From positions 1-64,000 of the IMG/VR virus record IMGVR_UViG_3300017735_002163: DNA of 64,000 nt. One strand, 5' to 3'. Position numbers and translations under genes: made by a program. This document shows, one piece after another, positions 59,101 to 64,000 of the stretch. How positions within the stretch are numbered: the stretch's first letter is position 1; every line of letters begins with the position of its first letter. The notes below the pieces were generated by a model, which did no database searches, was not told where the DNA came from, and worked only from the letters and a program-made list of their open reading frames with translations. Source of the DNA: a virus.

Positions 59101-60417
59101 AATGTCACCTGCGTCATTAGTAAAACTAAATACACCAGTTGAGCTATCGTATGCTAAATCGCCACTTGCACTAAAGTGTGCTCTTGTCTCTGCCGCACTT
59201 GGTCCTGTGTAAGTAATTACACCAGTTGAACTATTGTATGCCGCACTACCATCACCACCTGCATCTGTTACACTAATAAGTGCTCTTGCAGTTGAATCTG
59301 TAAGCATGTTTTGATAAGTTGTACCATCGTTTGTAAATGCCCATGAACCTTCTGACTCGTCCCATTTTAGGAATACGTCTGCACTTGAGGCTCTGTCTAC
59401 TTGGAAACCTGTGTCTAATGCACTACCAGTTCCAGCATTTAATAAAATAATTTCATCTGCAATTTCTAATGCACTACCTGAACTTGTTAGTGTACCAGTA
59501 ATTTCCATATTACCTGAGAATGTTTTGTTACCTGCTAACGTTTGGTTACCAGTTGTTCTCATTACAGTACTGTCAACAGCAATTGTACCAGTACTAATAT
59601 CAATACCTGATCCACCGTTAAAGTGAGCTCTTACCTCTGCGGCACTTGGACCTGTGTAAGTAATTACACCATTGTCTAATGCTAATGAGCCATCGCCGCC
59701 TGCATCAGTAACACTTAAGAAAGTTAATGCATCTACATAACCTTTGCTTGCCGCATCACCATCTGCTACTGGAGTAGAGATATTGTTAATATGGTTGCTG
59801 TCTAAATTAACATTTGAACCAAACTTAACACCACCTGCTGAAGTAATTGATTTGTTTGCTGTTAAAACAACATCTGTTTTCAGTTGGATGTCACCACCTG
59901 ATGTTAATTCAATATCACCTGTTCCTGTTGAAACAATGCTAATATTTTGGTTGGCGTCTGCACTAAACTGAATAGTACCTGAGTTATCAGATAATACTTG
60001 TTGTCCGTTAACGTATAAAGATCCCGGACCAACGTATATGTCTCGCCATTGTTTTGTTTCAGAACCTAAGTCGTATGTAACGTCTGCATTAGGTATAATG
60101 TGTCCTGAGAACGCACCTCCACCTAAGAAACTTTGTACACCGCTTGTAAAAGTTGCTGAAGAAGTATCAAGTGCAATAGTGGCCGATCCTGCGTCTGCTC
60201 CACCACTTAAACCTGAGCCTGCTACAACGGCAGTAATATCACCTGTTGCCGCCGCTACTACTTCTGAATTTTTTGCAAGTCTGTGACCACCTGCTGTTGT
60301 ACCATCATGTACTATGACGGTATTGTTAGTTGTATCGATCGTAATCTCACCCGCTAATCCGGTAAAACTACCGTGTTGCGTCGAGGTACCTCGTCTTCTT
60401 TGAATTGCTGTTGCCAT
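56134..60417 (-). CDS. giant repetitive tail fibre
   Basis: The 1427-residue product starts M-A-T-A-I-Q-R-R-R-G-T-S, with G-E-I-T-I-D-T-T-N-N-T and V-H-D-G-T-T-A-G-G-H, the Mtd/fibre N-terminal domain that attaches to the baseplate. The body has at least ten copies of a module with S-V-T-D-A-G-G-D-G-S-L-A-Y-N-S-T-T-G-V-I-T. The C-terminal 120 residues (A-R-Y-A-D-L-A-E-N-Y...) are closely related to those of the fibre gene at 62933. The protein likely binds the receptor and varies by repeat recombination. Late octamer upstream, terminator downstream. Confidence 0.88.
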   Translation of the reverse strand: MATAIQRRRGTSTQHGSFTGLAGEITIDTTNNTVIVHDGTTAGGHRLAKNSEVVAAATGDITAVVAGSGLSGGADAGSATIALDTSSATFTSGVQSFLGGGAFSGHIIPNADVTYDLGSETKQWRDIYVGPGSLYVNGQQVLSDNSGTIQFSADANQNISIVSTGTGDIELTSGGDIQLKTDVVLTANKSITSAGGVKFGSNVNLDSNHINNISTPVADGDAASKGYVDALTFLSVTDAGGDGSLALDNGVITYTGPSAAEVRAHFNGGSGIDISTGTIAVDSTVMRTTGNQTLAGNKTFSGNMEITGTLTSSGSALEIADEIILLNAGTGSALDTGFQVDRASSADVFLKWDESEGSWAFTNDGTTYQNMLTDSTARALISVTDAGGDGSAAYNSSTGVITYTGPSAAETRAHFSASGDLAYDSSTGVFSFTNDAGDIESVGAGSGLTGGGTAGAVTLNIGEGNGITVDADEISLDESYAKGLISVTDAGGDGSLAYNSTSGVITYTGPSASEVRAHISAGTGITVTDGAIATTITQYTDALARASISAGGNLAYNSTTGVMSYTTPTMYADADARSAISVTDAGGDGSLAYNSSTGVITYTGPSAAQVRAHVSAGDGLDVSSGSFSVDNTVVRTSGTQTVAGAKTFSDNIIVNGNLTINGTQTTVNTETLTVDDNIIVLNNNASGSPTANAGIEIERGDATNVQLLWDESNDRWAVSTDFVATTFRGAVVGNVTGDVTGDVTGDVTGTVSSIANHSTSNLSEGTNQYHTTARARAAISASGDLAYNSTTGVISYSEPTMYADADARGAISVTDNGGDGALAYNSTTGVISYTGPSAAQVRNHFSGGAGITLSSGVISLTDPNFITGVVAGTGLSGGATSGTATLNVSGLTISEFAGATIQLSTESFADNDTTLMTSAAVQDKILSYGYSTTVGDITNVSAGSGLTGGGSSGSVSLALADTAASVGSFGDAGTVSTFTVDAKGRLTASGEVSISIGASQIASGTIASARLPDLTVGDFAGAAIQLSSEAFSDSDTVLMTAKAVADKIEAYGYSTTVGDITNVSAGNGLTGGGSSGSVSLALSDSHVRGLVSGGTGVTYNSSTGVISLTDTGYLTGITVGTGLDGGGTSGTPSITLDLSELTDMTADVSGANDELILLDSGAERKKAIGEFKLSQFNNDSGWTSNVGDITGVTAGTHLSGGGSSGSVTLSVSTGAVANGGTSIPTGNDVYDHVTGRISGLTGNVGDITAVVAGSYLTGGASSGSATLNVNATSANTASTVVARDGSGNFSAGVVSATATTARYADLAENYSADAVYDAGTVVVFGGDAEITECAGDEDYRVAGVVSTDPAYLMNSELAGGTPVALCGRVPVKVVGPIGKGDLLVTSGIPGRAKGADPENVKSGTIIGKAISENEDGNGVVEALINLQ
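58171..58220. repeat. 12-bp tandem repeat in the fibre gene
   Basis: The unit ACCAGTTACATC is repeated about four times and encodes a V-T-G-D repeat. It is coding, in frame and of slippage type. Confidence 0.7.
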
Positions 60418-60452
60418 TACTTTCCCCTAAAAGTATTAGTTTACTATAGATA

Positions 60453-60460
60453 TATTTATC
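60453..60460 (-). promoter_or_regulatory. late promoter of the giant fibre
   Basis: GATAAATA, 35 nt from the ATG at 60417. Confidence 0.6.
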
Positions 60461-60475
60461 TAAATCTAAAATTTT

Positions 60476-61849
60476 TCACCTTATTAAAACCAGTTCCATC
60501 TCATCTGATAAATCTTTGATCTTTATCCAGTTTTTGTTTAAAACTTGTCCTTTAAAAATAGGTATGGTTCCTAAAACACAAACCATTGCCCATCCCTGTC
60601 TGTCTTGTCTGCCTTCGTATTCTTGTGCATATTCATATGCAGAATTCACTAAAGGTCTTTTCATCTCGTTACCATCTTCGTCTGTTTCTATAATACATGC
60701 ATTCTCTGGTAATGCAAATTTAGGATCAAGTCCGTCTTTATAAAAACTTTTCATTGTAGAAGTTTCTGCTTCCATCCATTCTACAATTTCATATGCCTGC
60801 TCAGCTCGTTTGCCATGCAAGTCTTGAAAATATTTATTTCGCCAATGATTCCATTTTGCATTACTGGCTAATGCTGATCTCTCAACTATCACACCAAGTA
60901 TTGCATCACTGTCATCGTCCGCTACTCTAATTTTTCCTTCCTTTGTAACAGTTACCGTAAATCCGTTCCTGTCTTCGCCTCTGGCATTTCCATCTTCCCA
61001 TTCAAAAAATTCTGAATATCCTGATGCATTATTAAATAATGTGCCTCCTGCAAAAACATCACCTTGTCCGTTGACTTTAAATGTTTCTGTCTTAAGATCG
61101 TTTTCACCAACGTTACTATTAACACTGATTGCTTTCCAACCTTTGTTTTCTCCTGGATTAGCATCAATTTTTAATACTGATCCTGTGAAATCTTTTGACG
61201 GTACTTCTATGTTCATCACATCGCCGTCTGCTTGTTTGTGGTACACACTTAATGTTTCGTTGTTGTTCTTTTTAAACTTGTTAATACCAAGAGAACCATC
61301 ACTAAACACATTAAACCCTTGACGATTCATTCTACTAACTGCTCTTAGAGAAAAACTTTTATCGTCATCACCATCACTTTCAATTAATACACCCCTGGTA
61401 ACGCCATCGCCTACACTGGGCAGTATTGCTTCACTGCTGTAGTTTGCACACTTAAAGTGGGCACTACCTCTACCAAAACTTCTTGGAGCTCTGGTACCGG
61501 AACCTAATTGTCCGTTTTTACCAATCATTAAGATCGGATCTCCTTCTTTAGCAAACATTAATCCATCTAAGTTTGCTTCTATTGAAAACTGGTGTTCACT
61601 GGTAAGTGTAATTTTCTCTCTACGTTGCTCACTTGCAGAATTAATCTTGCCTAATGCAACTTGAAGTTTACCTTCTATCTCACCTGAGAACTTATTCATT
61701 TCAGTTACCATATCGGCAACTTGTTCTGTTAATTGTGCTTCTACCTGCTTTGTAATTTTTTCTGTTACTTCGGCAGTGATTTTTTCTATGTCTATTTTAT
61801 CTACTTTTTGTGCTAACGATAATTCTATATTTTGTTTTGCCTTTGGCAT
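60476..61849 (-). CDS. tail fibre/appendage protein with Peptidase_G2-type domain
   Basis: The 457-residue product begins with a coiled-coil (about 1-75, heptads such as ITAEVTEKITKQVEAQL), then beta-structured repeats, and at 278-320 Y-S-E-F-F-E-W-E-D-G-N with E-D-R-N-G and I-L-G-V. This is the motif of the Peptidase_G2 / intramolecular-chaperone domain that cleaves itself after trimer assembly in phage fibres and tailspikes. RBS AGGACAC; 20 nt downstream of its neighbour. Confidence 0.78.
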   Translation of the reverse strand: MPKAKQNIELSLAQKVDKIDIEKITAEVTEKITKQVEAQLTEQVADMVTEMNKFSGEIEGKLQVALGKINSASEQRREKITLTSEHQFSIEANLDGLMFAKEGDPILMIGKNGQLGSGTRAPRSFGRGSAHFKCANYSSEAILPSVGDGVTRGVLIESDGDDDKSFSLRAVSRMNRQGFNVFSDGSLGINKFKKNNNETLSVYHKQADGDVMNIEVPSKDFTGSVLKIDANPGENKGWKAISVNSNVGENDLKTETFKVNGQGDVFAGGTLFNNASGYSEFFEWEDGNARGEDRNGFTVTVTKEGKIRVADDDSDAILGVIVERSALASNAKWNHWRNKYFQDLHGKRAEQAYEIVEWMEAETSTMKSFYKDGLDPKFALPENACIIETDEDGNEMKRPLVNSAYEYAQEYEGRQDRQGWAMVCVLGTIPIFKGQVLNKNWIKIKDLSDEMELVLIR

Positions 61850-61869
61850 GTGTGTGTCCTATTAAAATA

Positions 61870-62820
61870 TTATGAGCTAATAACTGCTCTGTCTGTGATT
61901 CTTCTCCAATCAGTGCCATCGTAAAAAGCCATTGTAGCACCCCCTGTCTCGTTACTTACAAATATCATATCACCTGGATTGATATATGTTAATGCATTTG
62001 CTTCAGCAACTGTGTAACTATCATGAGATGTTGGTTGTCTATCATCGACTGTGACTACACCATAATCAACTACAATGTTTGCCGCTTGTGTAATGCTACC
62101 ATAGTCTTCTACGTGACTAAATGAGCCCATAACATCTAAGTTTGTAACTTGCAAAGTATTTGTACTGTCATCAAATGTAAAATCAGCATCGCCTGATAAT
62201 ACGCCACTCTTATTATATTGTACTTGAGTTGTTGAACCGCCTACGCCGCCTGCATCTGTAAAGGAAAGTGTTCCGCTACCATCTGTTTTAATAACTTGCC
62301 CTGCTGTTCCATCTGCTGTAGGCAAATTGTAAGTATTATTAATAGTGATTGAAGAACCATCTACTTTAAATACCTCAGAGCTATTACTTGCATTGTATAC
62401 TTTAAATATTGGATTGTTGCCGGAGTTGTTATCTACTACTCTGATAACACTGGCTGAGCCGTTGCTGTGTTTTAAATCTAAATAGGCTCCGCTGTATTGT
62501 AAACTTGGGTTGGTACCTAATCTTAAATTACCATTTACAAATAATCTTTCATTTGAACTCGTTGAACCGATGGACACGGTGTCATTGGCTGAGTCAACAC
62601 TTAACGTACCGTTGTCAACTAATAGGGTACTTAAACTTTCTCCTACTGGTTTCCAGCCGCTGTTATATATTTTTAAAGTGCTGTTATCAGAGTCTATCCA
62701 AAGGTCGCCAGCAGATAAATCACTGGATGGTTGTGTGCCTGTAGATATTTTGCTACCACTTGACTTTCCGATCTTAAATTCAGAAGTAGTGGTACCTTTA
62801 AAATTACCAAAAATCGCCAT
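61870..62820 (-). CDS. tail fibre protein
   Basis: The 316-residue product has an N-terminal fibre-like domain containing the G-D-L-W-I-D-S...K-I-Y-N-S-G-W-K module, Asn/Ser-rich beta repeats, and a conserved ending (I-N-P-G-D-M-I-F-V-S-N-E-T-G-G, F-Y-D-G-T-D-W-R-R-I) typical of marine myovirus fibre C-termini. Its leader contains a CAGTATC/GATACTG hairpin and a late octamer. Confidence 0.75.
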   Translation of the reverse strand: MAIFGNFKGTTTSEFKIGKSSGSKISTGTQPSSDLSAGDLWIDSDNSTLKIYNSGWKPVGESLSTLLVDNGTLSVDSANDTVSIGSTSSNERLFVNGNLRLGTNPSLQYSGAYLDLKHSNGSASVIRVVDNNSGNNPIFKVYNASNSSEVFKVDGSSITINNTYNLPTADGTAGQVIKTDGSGTLSFTDAGGVGGSTTQVQYNKSGVLSGDADFTFDDSTNTLQVTNLDVMGSFSHVEDYGSITQAANIVVDYGVVTVDDRQPTSHDSYTVAEANALTYINPGDMIFVSNETGGATMAFYDGTDWRRITDRAVISS

Positions 62821-62855
62821 ATTGTCCTCGGTTAGTTCAATGTCTTAAACATTGT

Positions 62856-62873
62856 CAGTATCACGCGATACTG
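62856..62873 (-). promoter_or_regulatory. hairpin in the 5' leader of the fibre gene
   Basis: 7-bp inverted repeat CAGTATC/GATACTG, 4-nt loop, between the late octamer and the ATG at 62820; no T-run, so not a terminator. Confidence 0.45.
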
Positions 62874-62889
62874 TCTTCGCCGTTACAAG

Positions 62890-62897
62890 TATTTATC
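62890..62897 (-). promoter_or_regulatory. late promoter of the fibre gene
   Basis: GATAAATA, 69 nt from the ATG at 62820. Confidence 0.5.
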
Positions 62898-62932
62898 ACT
62901 ATTAAATGATTGCTGTGGGATAGGGTAGAATT

Positions 62933-64000
62933 TTAAACTAAAACTTCAATAATGCCTGGAGCGGCTTCTGTTTTTGTTTCTAAAGCAATTCCAATGATTT
63001 GTAGAGAACTTAAAGAATGTGCCATTGCGCCTACCATTGCATGTCCTGGTAGATCACTTGTAATTAATACATCACCTTTGTTTACGTTGCCAACAACTTT
63101 ACATGGCACTCTACCACGTAATGCTACTGCTACACCTTGTGATTCGGCATTCATTAAATATGCTGGGTCTGTGGAAACAACACCGGCAACTCTATAACTG
63201 CCTGGATTGTCTGTTACTGTTACTTCTGCTTCGCCACCTACTATAACAACTGTGCCTGGATCATAACTGGCATCTGCTGTGTACATTTCTGCCAAATCCG
63301 CATAACGTGCCGCTGTTGCTGTTGCTGTAATAACACCTGCACTAAAGTTACCGCTTCCATCTCTGGCTACAATTTTATTTGCTGTATTGGCTGATGTGGC
63401 TTGAACGTCTATATCGTCTGCATTAACAGTTATATAATCACCTGCGCCAACTGTTAAAGTAACTGCACCTGATGTGCCTCCGCCTGATAAACCGGCACCG
63501 GCAGTTACACTTGTGATATCACCAACGTTACTTGTCCAACCACCATAGTTACCAAGGTCGTTATTAAAGTCACTTAGTGTAATTTCACCAATTAGTTTTC
63601 TTCTTTCTGCGCCATTGTCAAGTAGGATAAGTTCATCTTGTGTACCAACAACTGCCGCTGTCATATCAGTAAGTTCTGATAAATCTAAAGTAATACTTGG
63701 AGTTGTAGTTGCATTACTTACATCTAAACCTGTGCCAACACTTACACTTGTTACTGTGCCTACTGTGTCGGAGTCTGTGAAACTGAATACACCAGTTGAG
63801 CTGTTATATGAAATGTCGCCACTTGCACTAAACAATCCTTTAATATAAGTATCGTCTGTTGTTATCTCGTCTGCCGCTACAGATATACCATTTCCGCCTG
63901 CAACATTAAGTGTTCTTGTTGTGGTTATATCACCACCGCCTGTTAAACCGGCGCCTGCTGTAATGCTTACCGAACTGTGATCAACGTGTTCATTTGCTAC
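62933..64000 (-). CDS. tail fibre, partial (5' end outside window)
   Basis: The reading frame stays open to the end of the window, so the start lies beyond 64000; 355 residues are visible. Repeats include S-A-S-G-D-I-S-Y-N-S-S-T-G-V-F and the C-terminal domain A-R-Y-A-D-L-A-E-M-Y-T-A-D-A, R-V-A-G-V-V-S-T-D-P-A-Y-L-M-N, which closely matches the end of the giant fibre at 56134. An internal ATG-like start near 63835 lies within repeats and is not the true start. Confidence 0.85.
   Translation of the reverse strand, partial: VANEHVDHSSVSITAGAGLTGGGDITTTRTLNVAGGNGISVAADEITTDDTYIKGLFSASGDISYNSSTGVFSFTDSDTVGTVTSVSVGTGLDVSNATTTPSITLDLSELTDMTAAVVGTQDELILLDNGAERRKLIGEITLSDFNNDLGNYGGWTSNVGDITSVTAGAGLSGGGTSGAVTLTVGAGDYITVNADDIDVQATSANTANKIVARDGSGNFSAGVITATATAARYADLAEMYTADASYDPGTVVIVGGEAEVTVTDNPGSYRVAGVVSTDPAYLMNAESQGVAVALRGRVPCKVVGNVNKGDVLITSDLPGHAMVGAMAHSLSSLQIIGIALETKTEAAPGIIEVLV

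Noticed and set aside
56134-60417. Diversity-generating retroelement suggested by Mtd-like N-terminus
   Set aside because: No reverse transcriptase, template repeat or VR-type C-terminus is visible in the window; only the N-terminal fibre domain is shared.
1-64000. Insertion sequences, integrase or att sites
   Set aside because: No transposase, integrase or flanking direct repeats were seen; tRNA genes here look phage-encoded and complete.

Overview
This window is a large piece of a T4-like (Straboviridae/Kyanoviridae-type) myovirus genome that infects a Gram-negative, probably marine, bacterium. The phage assignment rests on many recognisable T4 core genes: gp41 helicase, gp61 primase, UvsW, UvsX, gp32, terminase gp16/gp17, gp4, tail tube gp19, sheath gp18, dNMP kinase gp1, a gp13-like neck protein and gp15-like terminator. 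The DNA is AT-rich, and almost every gene is on the minus strand. The exceptions are one small gene at 7869-8234 and a plus-strand island at 42622-46832. Capsid and portal genes (gp20-gp23) and DNA polymerase are not here, so the genome extends beyond the window. Several cargo products (lipoproteins, a TonB-dependent receptor, curli-type outer-membrane secretion proteins) only make sense in a host with an outer membrane; the receptor argues for a host with a TonB system.

Layout. 7-3372: late-type genes of unknown function, including a DUF6267-like protein with a ligase-like K-x-D-G motif. 3409-6637: helicase, unknown and primase operon. 6679-8234: virion protein and a divergent small gene. 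8221-19400: early or middle nucleotide-metabolism and replication genes (ThyX, gp62-like, UvsW, AAA ATPase, HAD phosphatase, QueC-like PP-loop enzyme) interleaved with two surface genes: an FG-GAP lipoprotein and a TonB-dependent receptor. 18380-19787: four tRNAs (Arg, Asp, Val, Glu) with encoded CCA. 19894-22904: recombination module (UvsX, gp32 and small partners). 23115-37210: packaging and tail genes. 37256-42567: a five-gene metabolic cassette (B12-binding radical SAM enzyme, sugar-nucleotide epimerase, 2OG-Fe(II)-like oxygenase, amidinotransferase, PLP aminotransferase-like). 42622-46832 (+): virion proteins, T4-type lysozyme, Nudix hydrolase. 46833-55940: a host-surface and signalling locus with a CHASE2 class III cyclase, a ferredoxin-NADP reductase, lipoprotein and membrane peptides, two curlin-repeat proteins, a FecR-domain protein, CsgG and CsgF. 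56134-64000: long repetitive tail-fibre genes, the last one running off the window.

Expression logic is readable. About ten minus-strand units carry sigma70-like promoters (TTGACA, 16-17 bp, TATAAT-like) and are mostly replication or host-takeover genes. About two dozen units carry a T4-late-like octamer, NATAAATA. In about half of the latter the octamer ends exactly 5 or 6 nt before the ATG, which would place the transcription start on the start codon, i.e. leaderless mRNAs. The cyclase, oxidoreductase, curlin and metabolic-cassette genes use the late-type signal, so they look integrated into the phage programme and not recently inserted.

The most unusual parts are the phage-borne curli-like (type VIII) secretion locus with its own predicted amyloid substrates next to a CHASE2 cyclase, the phage-borne TonB-dependent receptor, the amidinotransferase/radical-SAM cassette, and the leaderless late-promoter class. 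All function calls come from reading sequence motifs by eye; no database search was run.
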